Positions 1 through 6,616 of a DNA stretch of 13,292 nt are shown here, piece by piece. How positions within the stretch are numbered: position 1 is the first letter of the stretch; each line of letters opens with the position of its first letter. Source of the DNA: Desulfovibrio sp. (lineage in GTDB: Bacteria > Desulfobacterota > Desulfovibrionia > Desulfovibrionales > Desulfovibrionaceae); NCBI GenBank assembly GCA_003512875.1, contig DONZ01000145.1, positions 1-13,292 of the forward strand. The letters run 5' to 3'. The notes beneath the pieces were generated by a model. It had not been told where the DNA came from, ran no database searches, and saw only the letters and a program-made list of their open reading frames with translations. A program made the translations under genes and the position numbers.

Positions 1-329
1 ACGGTTCCGAAAAACGCACTGAAACGGGGTTTTACGACAACCGCGTCCTCCGCATGGGGAGCCAGTTCCTGCACGATTTTCGCACCGTCCGTTCCTGCGA
101 TACAAAAACCTTGCCCTTTTTGAAAAAGGCTTTTGCGAAAAATTTCCGCATTATCCCCATTGGTATCATAAGCGCGGATAACATGGAAAACGGGAATATG
201 TTTTTCATGACAAATCCGCATGGCGTTTTTTATGGCGGGAACTGTGGCTTTTGCTCCTTTCACCGCTGTTTTTTCCGTCAAAACAAAATCATTTTGCATA
301 TCAACGATAATAAGCGCATATTTTTTCAT
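1..329 (-). CDS. Cysteine hydrolase, isochorismatase/nicotinamidase family (C-terminal part outside window)
   Basis: Reading the minus strand from the ATG at 329-327 gives 109 codons that run off the left edge. The N-terminus (MKKYALIIVDMQNDF) is the typical first strand of the isochorismatase-like fold with the catalytic Asp at residue 10. The catalytic Lys lies at residue 100 in VVKPRFSAFFGT. The nucleophilic Cys, which normally follows about 30-40 residues later, is beyond the edge. Family members hydrolyse small amide or ether substrates such as nicotinamide or isochorismate; the substrate here cannot be assigned. A GGAG ribosome site lies about 8 bases before the start. The gene follows adk on the same strand, but a terminator lies between them, so it probably has its own promoter. 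Fold assignment is firm; specific function is open. Confidence 0.88.
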   Translation of the reverse strand, partial: MKKYALIIVDMQNDFVLTEKTAVKGAKATVPAIKNAMRICHEKHIPVFHVIRAYDTNGDNAEIFRKSLFQKGQGFCIAGTDGAKIVQELAPHAEDAVVVKPRFSAFFGT

Positions 330-366
330 AAACGTATCTCCAACAAAAAAACATAAAAAAACGATA

Positions 367-393
367 CAAAAAAAAGCCCTGCGAAGGGCTTTT
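367..393 (-). terminator. Intrinsic terminator after adk
   Basis: On the minus strand a hairpin forms from AAAAGCCCT (393-385, with A/T pairs at the base) and AGGGCTTTT, with a four-base TCGC loop at 384-381. It is followed by a run of eight T residues (complement of 368-375). It starts only a few bases after the adk stop codon (398-396). Stem, tight loop and U-tract are all present. It should end the CoA-binding/ykgJ/J-domain/adk transcript before the cysteine hydrolase gene. Confidence 0.85.
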
Positions 394-395
394 CG

Positions 396-1073
396 TTATT
401 TCAGCTGCGCAAGCAGAGTATCTTTTATGCTGTCAATGGAACCGCTGCCTTCAAGGGCGATATACACGGTCTTGCCCGCGCTTTTTTCCGCGACATCCTT
501 AAAATAATACGCGGCCGCCAAGGTGCCGTTTTCCGTATTATAATAAATATCATGGCGTTTATTGATCGCGTCTTCATTTTGGTCGTCAGCCCGTGCGGAA
601 AGTTCTCCGCCGCAAACACGGCAAACATCGCCGTTCGGCTTGATCGCGTCAATAAAGATATTGTTAGGGTGGTTATTGTTGTTTTTGCAAAGCCTGCGTC
701 CCATAATGCGGTTACGGGCAATTTCACGGGCAAGCACGATTTCGACCACATAATCCAAATGCATGCCGGCTTTATCAAGCGCTTCTTTCAATTTGCGGGC
801 TTGCTCCATATTGCGGGGAAAACCGTCCAAGAGCCAGCCTTTATTGCCTTTTTCTTTCAAAATTTCCAAAATCATAGGAATAGTGATTTCATCGGGAACA
901 AGCTCACCTCTATCCATATATTCCTTGGCTTTTTTGCCCAATTCGGTGCCCTGTCCGACATGCTGACGGAAAACCGCGCCGGATTCGATATGGGCGACAC
1001 CGTATTTTTCCATAATAAGGGCACCTTGCGTGCCTTTGCCACTGCCATTCGGTCCAAAAATAAGAATATTCAT
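396..1073 (-). CDS. adk: Adenylate kinase with Cys/His metal-binding LID
   Basis: A 225-residue adenylate kinase, which catalyses ATP + AMP = 2 ADP in the cytoplasm. Visible motifs are the P-loop GPNGSGKG (residues 7-14), the AMP-site segment around residues 31-60, and DGFPRN (83-88). The LID holds C129, H135, C151 and C154, spaced Cys-X5-His-X15-Cys-X2-Cys. The Desulfovibrio gigas enzyme is known to bind Zn, Co or Fe through a site of exactly this spacing and numbering; most other bacteria have either four Cys or no metal site. The loop between C129 and H135 is unusually Asn-rich (NNNN, then PNN after the His). The start is supported by an AGGGAAG ribosome site that overlaps the stop codon of the upstream J-domain gene (8-base gap), which suggests translational coupling. 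A terminator follows. Confidence 0.97.
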   Translation of the reverse strand: MNILIFGPNGSGKGTQGALIMEKYGVAHIESGAVFRQHVGQGTELGKKAKEYMDRGELVPDEITIPMILEILKEKGNKGWLLDGFPRNMEQARKLKEALDKAGMHLDYVVEIVLAREIARNRIMGRRLCKNNNNHPNNIFIDAIKPNGDVCRVCGGELSARADDQNEDAINKRHDIYYNTENGTLAAAYYFKDVAEKSAGKTVYIALEGSGSIDSIKDTLLAQLK

Positions 1074-1081
1074 ACGCTTCC

Positions 1082-2263
1082 CTACTTTGATTGAAGTTTC
1101 AAATATAAATCACCCTGCCATTTTCCGATCTTTTTCCCTAAGCCGCGCAAACGCATGGGCTTTCCGGGAACGAAATCTTTTGGCAGAGTCAATTCTACGG
1201 TTTGCAATTCATTTGTCAGTCCAACCCGGAACTGTAAACGCATTTTCACTCCGGGCTGCAATTTGGCTGCCGGAAAAAATAATTCCAGCTCCTCATCAAT
1301 CTGATTTTTAAACCAGGAAGAAATACCTTTTTTTATTCCTTCCAAAGGTTCGGCACCCGCCTTGATGATGGCTTGGGGAATACTGTTTTCCTTATTAGCA
1401 GAAATTTCTTGTTCTGTAAAATAATCTTTTTGACTTTTTTCTTCTTTATTCCGACCGCTCTGGCTGTTCTGCCGCGAAGCATTCACATTGGTATAAGCCG
1501 TATCCTGCGACGTGCTCGCCTCCGCTTTTTCCTCTTTTAGGCTTTCTTCCGGCTGCTGATGAACTTTCTGTTCAAAATTTCCTGTATATTTATTGTAAAT
1601 GGGTACGCCGAACGCGTTATACGCATTATTGGGATTTTTATATTGGACCTGTTCCTGATTTTTGTTTTGATTCTGCGCATGAGCTTGGCTTTCACGCTCT
1701 TTGCGCACTTCTTCCATTTGTTCAATAATCAGTGTTTTAAATTCCTGGGCTTTTTCTTCCAATTTTTTAATAAGATTTAAACGCTCTTCCTCTTGTTTCG
1801 CTTTTATTCTCGCTTCTTCCTTATCTATTTCTTCCTGCAGGCGTTTCCGGCGTATCTCTTCACGCCTTGCCCTTTCACGGGCTTGGCGGCGTTCCATTTC
1901 TTTGCGTTCGCGCTCAATGCGTTCTTCACGTTCTTTTTCCTTACGCTTTCTTTCTTCAGCCCTTTTTTGTTCAGCCTGCCTTTTTTCTTCCTCAAATTTT
2001 GATTTTCTTGCTTTTTCGGCATTAACAAACTGGGCTTTGGCGGAATTTTTCTTCGCCTGACTGTCCAGATACGTGATGACAGTCACATAGGCTTCATTCA
2101 CACGCTGAAATTCCATGGCGGCATTTTCATTGTCCGGATGCAAATCAGGATGCAAAGCAAAGGCGCGCTTACGGTATGCCTGCTTCACTTCGTCAATGCC
2201 CGCACTCCGCGCAACGTCAAGGAGCGCATACGCTTCCTGCAATGTCAGTGTGTTCTTCGCCAT
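1082..2263 (-). CDS. J-domain protein with long charged coiled coil and DnaJ-like C-terminal domain
   Basis: A 393-residue probable Hsp70 co-chaperone that is not ordinary DnaJ. Residues 5-68 form a J-domain with AYRKRAF followed by the diagnostic HPD (38-40); a second HPD follows at 42-44, where DnaJ usually has NPD. Residues 70-193 are a very highly charged Glu/Lys/Arg segment, almost certainly a long helix or coiled coil. Residues 194-290 are Gln/Asn/Ser/Glu-rich and look disordered. Residues 325-391 resemble the last substrate-binding domain of DnaJ, with a Pro-rich strand, PGKPMRLRGLG (366-376) and GDLYLKL. The G/F linker and the CXXCXGXG zinc-finger repeats of DnaJ are missing. A GGGA ribosome site precedes the ATG. 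It lies 21 bases after the cysteine-cluster gene and 8 bases before adk in an apparent operon. The client protein is unknown. Confidence 0.85.
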   Translation of the reverse strand: MAKNTLTLQEAYALLDVARSAGIDEVKQAYRKRAFALHPDLHPDNENAAMEFQRVNEAYVTVITYLDSQAKKNSAKAQFVNAEKARKSKFEEEKRQAEQKRAEERKRKEKEREERIERERKEMERRQARERARREEIRRKRLQEEIDKEEARIKAKQEEERLNLIKKLEEKAQEFKTLIIEQMEEVRKERESQAHAQNQNKNQEQVQYKNPNNAYNAFGVPIYNKYTGNFEQKVHQQPEESLKEEKAEASTSQDTAYTNVNASRQNSQSGRNKEEKSQKDYFTEQEISANKENSIPQAIIKAGAEPLEGIKKGISSWFKNQIDEELELFFPAAKLQPGVKMRLQFRVGLTNELQTVELTLPKDFVPGKPMRLRGLGKKIGKWQGDLYLKLQSK

Positions 2264-2284
2264 TTTTTCCCTGTTCCGCGCCCC

Positions 2285-2749
2285 TTACTTCAATTCAGGC
2301 AATTCATTTTCATCAACAATCAATGCGCGCCCGTCAACACTCTTATCCTTGCAAAGCAAACCGTTGTTCTTTAAATACGCATAGCCGTCATGGGCGAAAA
2401 AAGCATGCGAAACGGTTTTCACAATTCCGGGACAATCCTCTTTCGCCATGGCGAAACTGAATTCATCAATCAAATTTCCGCGAAAATACGGCCAAGCCCT
2501 GCAAACATCGGGACGTGCCTCATGAATTGTGCAGCCCCGCCCCTCTTCAAAAAAATAGCAAAAACCGTCTCCACCCGTGATCAGAACAGGCTTGCCGTCA
2601 AAAATTTCCGTATACCGCGCCAAAAAATCCGCTTTTTCCATATTAAAATAAACAAGCAAACGCGGCAAATCCCTTTGCCCCACAACAATACCGCCCCGTC
2701 CATGGCAACAATGCCCGCAGCGCCGGCAAGAAAAACTTTTTTCCGACAT
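2285..2749 (-). CDS. YkgJ-type cysteine-cluster protein (CxxCxxCC family)
   Basis: A 154-residue protein of the zinc- or iron-chelating CxxCxxCC family (YkgJ/UPF0153-like). The N-terminus has C8, C11, C14 and C15 in CRRCGHCC. Further Cys residues follow at 64, 73, 83 and 106, including the family-typical GCTIHEARPDVCRAWP (72-87). Eight Cys in this pattern fit binding of a metal or an iron-sulphur cluster, but the biochemical role of the family is poorly known. The start codon lies only two bases after the stop codon of the CoA-binding gene, and no strong ribosome site is seen, so translation is probably coupled to that gene. It has no signal peptide and is probably cytoplasmic. The family call is firm and the function is unknown. 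Confidence 0.9.
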   Translation of the reverse strand: MSEKSFSCRRCGHCCHGRGGIVVGQRDLPRLLVYFNMEKADFLARYTEIFDGKPVLITGGDGFCYFFEEGRGCTIHEARPDVCRAWPYFRGNLIDEFSFAMAKEDCPGIVKTVSHAFFAHDGYAYLKNNGLLCKDKSVDGRALIVDENELPELK

Positions 2750-2751
2750 GA

Positions 2752-3165
2752 TCAGTTACCGAAAACCCGCTTATGCTCTGTTTCAATACACGCATCTTCA
2801 ACCACGACAACCCCTTCTTTCGCCATGAGTTCTCCCGCCTCCTTATTGCCAATACCAAGCTGCATCCAAAAAACTTTCGGACGCCATGGCAAAGCCAAAA
2901 TTTCTTCAGCATGCTCAAGACAAGCTTCAGACGTTCTGAAAAAACAGACAATATCAGGAACTTTAGGCAAATCCTGCAAAGAAGCATAGGTCGGCAAGTC
3001 CCAAACATTTTTCCGCACGGGGTGCACCGGCAAAACTTCATAACCTTGCCCTATCAAATACCGCCCCACATGTTCCACGGGAGAACCTGCCTTATCTTTA
3101 GCCCCGACAATGGCGATGACGGAGTTTTCTTTAAACAAGCGTTCCAGCTGCGTATCAAAAAGCAT
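2752..3165 (-). CDS. CoA-binding domain protein (YccU-like)
   Basis: A 137-residue stand-alone CoA-binding Rossmann domain of the YccU type. The first strand and glycine-rich turn are IAIVGAKDKAGSP (17-29), followed by EVLPVHPV (43-50), PDIVCFFR (70-77), VFWMQLGI (98-105) and the C-terminal VVEDACIETEH (121-131). These are the usual conserved blocks of the family, and the length matches a single domain. Stand-alone members are thought to bind CoA or acyl-CoA, but no reaction is established. It is the first gene of the minus-strand run. Its ATG is preceded by a strong AGGAGG ribosome site about 5 bases upstream. A candidate promoter lies at 3195-3223. Confidence 0.9.
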   Translation of the reverse strand: MLFDTQLERLFKENSVIAIVGAKDKAGSPVEHVGRYLIGQGYEVLPVHPVRKNVWDLPTYASLQDLPKVPDIVCFFRTSEACLEHAEEILALPWRPKVFWMQLGIGNKEAGELMAKEGVVVVEDACIETEHKRVFGN

Positions 3166-3194
3166 GTTTCCTCCTGCATGGTATCTGCTTTTTA

Positions 3195-3223
3195 TCCATA
3201 TCCTTTATTAAAAAAAGTTTCAA
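3195..3223 (-). promoter_or_regulatory. Candidate sigma-70 promoter for the minus-strand operon
   Basis: Read on the minus strand, TTGAAA (3223-3218) is followed after exactly 17 bases by TATGGA (3200-3195). The -35 box is close to consensus (five of six) while the -10 box is weak. It lies about 30 bases before the start codon of the CoA-binding gene, in the only sizeable gap upstream of this gene run. The region is AT-rich, so chance matches are possible. Confidence 0.35.
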
Positions 3224-3312
3224 TCTTTAAATTATCCCGAGCTTGATTATTGCAAAAAAACGCTATTTGGCATAATCAAACAAAAAATACCATTCAAAGG
3301 CAGCAAACAAAA

Positions 3313-4620
3313 ATGCACGTACCCAAAAACGAACGTATCGCCCGGCTGGAAAACATAAAAACTCGTATCTGCGAAAAACACCCGCAGCTCAGCGGTTTTT
3401 TCGTTTTTTCACGGATTAATATCTATTATTTTACAGGAACGCCCGCCAACGGCGTTTTATATGTTCCCATGAACGGCGAACCGCTTTTGTTCGTGCGGAA
3501 AGGATTTGAAAAAGCGAAGCAGGAATGCCCTTTTGAACATATTTACCGCTACACGTCTTATGCGGAAATCGAAACCGTTTGTGCGGACTTAGGCTTGGCG
3601 CTTTCAAAAAATGCTTTGTACGGAATGGAAACAGCGGGGCTTACCGCCCAGCTTGCAATGCTTTTTTGCAGTAAAATCAAAGCGTTTTCCCAAAATATCC
3701 CCGCTACAGTCGACAATGAGATAAAATATGTCAGAAGCATAAAAAGTCCCTATGAATGCGAAAAAATACGCGAAGCCGGCAAAAGGCAGGCTTTAGCCTT
3801 GGAAAAAATCCTGCCTTTTTATCTGAACGGCATACTGCACCATACCGTACCCCGTCCGCCTTCCATTCTTGAACAATACGGCAAGGAGCCCGCTTCACGA
3901 TACGGGCAAGACCCGTTCATTCTGTCAGAAAAAAATATAGCCAAGCACTGCGTACAAATTTACACGGAATTGGAGCATGGCTTTTTATGCCGGATGTCAG
4001 CGCACGGCGAAGAAATATTTTACGGACATGTCGCCTGCGGTGATAATTTAATCGCTCCGACCTATTATAACGGCGCAATGGGTTTTCAAGGCCTGCACCC
4101 TGCCTTGCCCTGTCTGGGATCGGAAAAGGTTTGGCAAAAGGGCGAGCCGCTTTGCGTTGACATGGTGTTCAATTACGAAGGATACCATACGGACAAAACC
4201 CAATGCTATTTCTACGGACGGGAACAGGATTTGCCGGACGAAGCGAAAAAAGCCTACGAATGCTGCTTTGCCGTTCAGGAGCTCGTGCTGCGGCGGCTGA
4301 CACACGGCGCCGTTCCGGAAGAAATATGGTCCGAAACCTTGAAACTTGTGGAAAAATTTAACTTTACAGAACAATTCATGGGTTATAAACAAAACAGAGT
4401 GCCTTTCCTGGGGCACGGCATCGGGCTGTCTGTCGACGAATTTCCGGTCCTTGCCAAAAACTTTAAAGAACCGCTGCAAAATTCCATGATCATCGCCTGC
4501 GAACCGAAAATCGCCCTGCCGAACTTCGGCATGGTCGGCATAGAAAACACGTTTGAACTTATTGACAATACGGTAAAAAATATCACATCCGCCCAAGACG
4601 GAATTATTTTTATCTCTTAA
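3313..4620 (+). CDS. M24-family metallopeptidase (Xaa-Pro aminopeptidase-like)
   Basis: A 435-residue protein from the ATG at 3313, with a creatinase-type N-terminal domain (about 1-140) and a pita-bread catalytic domain (about 150-430). The five expected metal ligands are visible: D283 and D294 (CVDMVFNYEGYHTD), H368 (GHGIGL), E397 (ACEPK) and E411 (GIENTFE). This fits a dinuclear-metal enzyme removing N-terminal residues before proline, or a related dipeptidase; the exact substrate cannot be read. Compared with relatives, the stretch between ILPFYLNG (167-173) and the RMSAHGEEIF block (227-236) seems long, with an extra loop at about 175-205. The reading frame also allows a TTG start at 3250, but it lacks a ribosome site, and family homology begins near NERIARL just after the ATG. 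It is cytoplasmic, with no signal peptide. The DUF3089 gene follows 11 bases later. Confidence 0.87.
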   Translation: MHVPKNERIARLENIKTRICEKHPQLSGFFVFSRINIYYFTGTPANGVLYVPMNGEPLLFVRKGFEKAKQECPFEHIYRYTSYAEIETVCADLGLALSKNALYGMETAGLTAQLAMLFCSKIKAFSQNIPATVDNEIKYVRSIKSPYECEKIREAGKRQALALEKILPFYLNGILHHTVPRPPSILEQYGKEPASRYGQDPFILSEKNIAKHCVQIYTELEHGFLCRMSAHGEEIFYGHVACGDNLIAPTYYNGAMGFQGLHPALPCLGSEKVWQKGEPLCVDMVFNYEGYHTDKTQCYFYGREQDLPDEAKKAYECCFAVQELVLRRLTHGAVPEEIWSETLKLVEKFNFTEQFMGYKQNRVPFLGHGIGLSVDEFPVLAKNFKEPLQNSMIIACEPKIALPNFGMVGIENTFELIDNTVKNITSAQDGIIFIS

Positions 4621-4631
4621 AAGAGGCTCCT

Positions 4632-5552
4632 ATGAACATTCCTAAAAAACCGGATTATGCGAACCCTTATTTTTGGGTGGAATTTCCTGATGAAGACAAT
4701 ATGCGCAGCCCGAAAACGGAAGCGGATGTTTTTTTCGTACACGGCACGGTTCTGCACAGCAAAACGGAAATATATTACGACACATACGACGAGGAACAAC
4801 GCAGACTGCCCTTGCGCCCCCGCATGACCCATGCGGGCGTCTATAAAAAAACATGCCGTATTTTTCAGCCCCATTACCGGCAAGTCAGTATGGAGGCGCA
4901 TTTAAACGACTTGGCGACCATCAGAAAATATTATGAAATTCCTTTTGAAGATGTTCTGCAAGCCTATTCCTTTTTTAAAGAAAACTGGAACAAAGACAGA
5001 CCGCTTATCTTGGCAGGAAACAGCCAAGGCTCTTTTGTGCTTTTGGAACTGCTTAAATATTTGGCGCATACCAAGCAATTACCCGAAAACATGGTGGCGG
5101 CATATCTCATCGGGGCAAGCGTGGTTCCCAGCGACCTTGAAAAAATCGGACTGCCCCTTTGCCAGAGCCCGACAGATTTGAATTGCATCATCGCTTACAA
5201 TGTCTTGGCAAAAGGCGCCGTCAAAGGCTTTACCGTTTTTCCTGACGCCCTTTGCGTCAATCCGCTTTCCTGGAAAAACACCGAAGAAATTGCCGACAAA
5301 TCCTTACACTTGGGCTTTGTCGAAACAAAGGAAGACGGAACGCAGCTTATCCGTAAAAACGCCACAAACGCTTGGATAGACAAAAAAATCGGAGCCGTTA
5401 TCGTGGATATTTACGATATTGAAACAGCTCCGCCGCGGGAATATTTTCCGAAAGGAGATTTGCACAGCTACAATTATCCGCTCTTTTTCAAAAATATCGA
5501 GGCAAACGTCGAAGAGCGGATTGCAGCATACCTGAAAAACAGAAAAAATTAA
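4632..5552 (+). CDS. DUF3089 family alpha/beta-hydrolase-like protein
   Basis: A 306-residue protein recognised as DUF3089. It has ADVFFVHGT (31-39) as the first strand and oxyanion region, IFQPHYRQVS (77-86), LILAGNSQGSFVLLELL (125-141) as the nucleophile elbow with Ser131, VAAYLIG (155-161), CVNPLSW (208-214) and a late GDLHSYNY block whose His278 is a plausible catalytic base. The usual elbow GHSQGS is GNSQGS here. The family probably contains esterases or lipases of unknown substrate. No clear signal peptide is visible. The gene has an AGAGG ribosome site and starts 11 bases after the M24 peptidase gene, so the two are probably co-transcribed. No clear terminator follows it. Confidence 0.85.
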   Translation: MNIPKKPDYANPYFWVEFPDEDNMRSPKTEADVFFVHGTVLHSKTEIYYDTYDEEQRRLPLRPRMTHAGVYKKTCRIFQPHYRQVSMEAHLNDLATIRKYYEIPFEDVLQAYSFFKENWNKDRPLILAGNSQGSFVLLELLKYLAHTKQLPENMVAAYLIGASVVPSDLEKIGLPLCQSPTDLNCIIAYNVLAKGAVKGFTVFPDALCVNPLSWKNTEEIADKSLHLGFVETKEDGTQLIRKNATNAWIDKKIGAVIVDIYDIETAPPREYFPKGDLHSYNYPLFFKNIEANVEERIAAYLKNRKN

Positions 5553-5568
5553 AATAAAAATTTTTCAC

Positions 5569-5597
5569 TTGCCAAAACAAAAAAAATAACCTAGATA
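5569..5597 (+). promoter_or_regulatory. Candidate promoter for rpsB-tsf
   Basis: TTGCCA (5569-5574; five of six to the -35 consensus) is followed after 17 bases by TAGATA (5592-5597), a weak -10 (three of six). GATAAA at 5594-5599 is a slightly better -10 word but leaves a 19-base spacer. Transcription would start near 5603-5605, just where the 5' arm of a long inverted repeat begins. It is the best-spaced candidate in the 203-base gap before rpsB. Confidence 0.4.
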
Positions 5598-5601
5598 AAT
5601 T

Positions 5602-5755
5602 CAGTTATTCACCAAACACATTTTCACAGCTGCTTGGGGTCCCGAACAACCGAAAGCCACACAAAAGAATAACTGTGTCATTTCAAGAAGATAGCAATAT
5701 CAGGGTGCAAAGCATTGGGTGAAAATGGAAGAAAAAAACCCTTGGAGGAATTATC
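5602..5755 (+). promoter_or_regulatory. Probable structured 5' leader of rpsB
   Basis: This part of the gene-free stretch 5553-5755 holds no plausible CDS. A perfect nine-base inverted repeat, CAGTTATTC (5602-5610) and GAATAACTG (5667-5675), would close a domain of 56 bases. Inside it, GCTTGG (about 5632-5637) can pair with CCGAAAGC (about 5650-5657) with a small bulge. Further down, AGGGT (5702-5706) can pair with ACCCT (5738-5742), directly before the GGAGG ribosome site (5744-5748), and so could control its exposure. In E. coli the rpsB leader (Rfam t44) mediates feedback by S2. A similar role here is inference from position and pairing, not from a recognised consensus. Confidence 0.42.
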
Positions 5756-6535
5756 ATGGCTTATGTAAGCATGAAACAAATGCTCGAAACCGGCGTGCAT
5801 TTCGGTCACCAAACCCGCCGTTGGAATCCAAAAATGCGTCCTTACATCTTCGGCGCCCGTAACGGTGTGCATATCATCGATTTGCAGCAAACAGTAAAAC
5901 TTTTCCGCACAGCCCACGACAAAATCGTTGAAACCGTGGCGAACGGCGGCAAAGTTCTTTTCATCGGCACAAAACGCCAAGCACAGGAAGCCGTTGCGCA
6001 GGAAGCCGAAAGAGCTGGCCAGCCATACGTAACCAACCGCTGGATGGGCGGCACCCTTACCAACTTCGTCACCATTCAAAAAAGCGTTGACCGTCTTAAG
6101 AAATTGGAACAAATGTTCGCCGACGGCACAATCAACCGCTATTCAAAAAAAGAAATCCTCACTTTCCAACGTGAACTTGACAAACTCAACCTCACCTTGG
6201 GCGGTATTAAAAATATGCAGGGCATTCCGCAGCTTGCTTTTGTTATCGACCCTCACCGCGAAGACATCGCCATCAAAGAATGCCGCAAGCTTGGCATTCC
6301 CGTTGTCGCCATTACCGATACCAACTGCGACCCTGATGTCATCGACTACATTATCCCCGGAAACGATGACGCAATCCGCGCAATCAAACTTTTTGTAGGC
6401 GCAATGGCGGACGCTTGTCTTGAAGGCGCCGCAATGGGCAAAGACGGCGAAGTCGTCGACTTGGAAACCATTGCCGCTAAAAACGAAGCTGAAGCAGAAC
6501 AAGCTGAAAAAGCCGAACAAGAAACCGCTGAATAG
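5756..6535 (+). CDS. rpsB: 30S ribosomal protein S2
   Basis: A 259-residue S2, a protein of the head-body junction of the 30S subunit. The N-terminus has the diagnostic blocks [14 protein letters not shown] (6-19), [13 protein letters not shown] (21-33) and HIIDLQQT (39-46). WMGGTLTNF lies near residue 96, and [14 protein letters not shown] near residue 197. It is a little longer than E. coli S2 because of an Ala/Glu-rich acidic C-terminal tail from about residue 236. The ATG at 5756 has a strong GGAGG site 7 bases upstream. It starts the translation and envelope block. A leader precedes it and a hairpin separates it from tsf. Confidence 0.98.
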   Translation: MAYVSMKQMLETGVHFGHQTRRWNPKMRPYIFGARNGVHIIDLQQTVKLFRTAHDKIVETVANGGKVLFIGTKRQAQEAVAQEAERAGQPYVTNRWMGGTLTNFVTIQKSVDRLKKLEQMFADGTINRYSKKEILTFQRELDKLNLTLGGIKNMQGIPQLAFVIDPHREDIAIKECRKLGIPVVAITDTNCDPDVIDYIIPGNDDAIRAIKLFVGAMADACLEGAAMGKDGEVVDLETIAAKNEAEAEQAEKAEQETAE

Positions 6536-6556
6536 TTCTTGTCCTGACAAATTTAC

Positions 6557-6587
6557 AGTGCCGTAATCTTTTTTACGGCACTCTTTT
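6557..6587 (+). terminator. Terminator-like hairpin between rpsB and tsf (probable attenuator)
   Basis: AGTGCCGTAA (6557-6566) and TTACGGCACT (6573-6582) form a perfect ten-base stem around a six-base TCTTTT loop. A short C plus TTTT tract follows (6583-6587). The U-tract is weak, so partial termination is more likely than a full stop. A hairpin in the rpsB-tsf spacer would help set the S2 to EF-Ts ratio. tsf starts 30 bases later. Confidence 0.75.
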
Positions 6588-6616
6588 CAACGTATAGCAA
6601 TAATTGGAGATATACA

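Noticed and set aside
552..1094. A 180-codon open frame on the plus strand opposite adk
   Set aside because: It lies wholly antisense to a clear adenylate kinase, has no ribosome site and shows no family motif; it is a shadow of the codon use of adk.
1640..2030. The charged, repetitive-looking stretch as a DNA repeat or mobile element
   Set aside because: The repeats are only at the amino-acid level (Glu/Lys/Arg codons of a coiled coil); no exact nucleotide unit recurs and the frame is continuous.
2390..2989. A 199-codon plus-strand frame opposite the YkgJ-type and CoA-binding genes
   Set aside because: It spans the junction of two well-supported minus-strand genes and its translation resembles no protein family.
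3250..3312. TTG start that would add 21 residues to the M24 peptidase
   Set aside because: No ribosome site; the added residues are Gln/Asn/Lys-rich and unlike the family N-terminus.
6143..6550. A 135-codon minus-strand frame across rpsB
   Set aside because: Antisense to S2, rich in Phe and Val as expected from the reverse of Glu/Lys/Asp-rich codons, and without motif or start signal.
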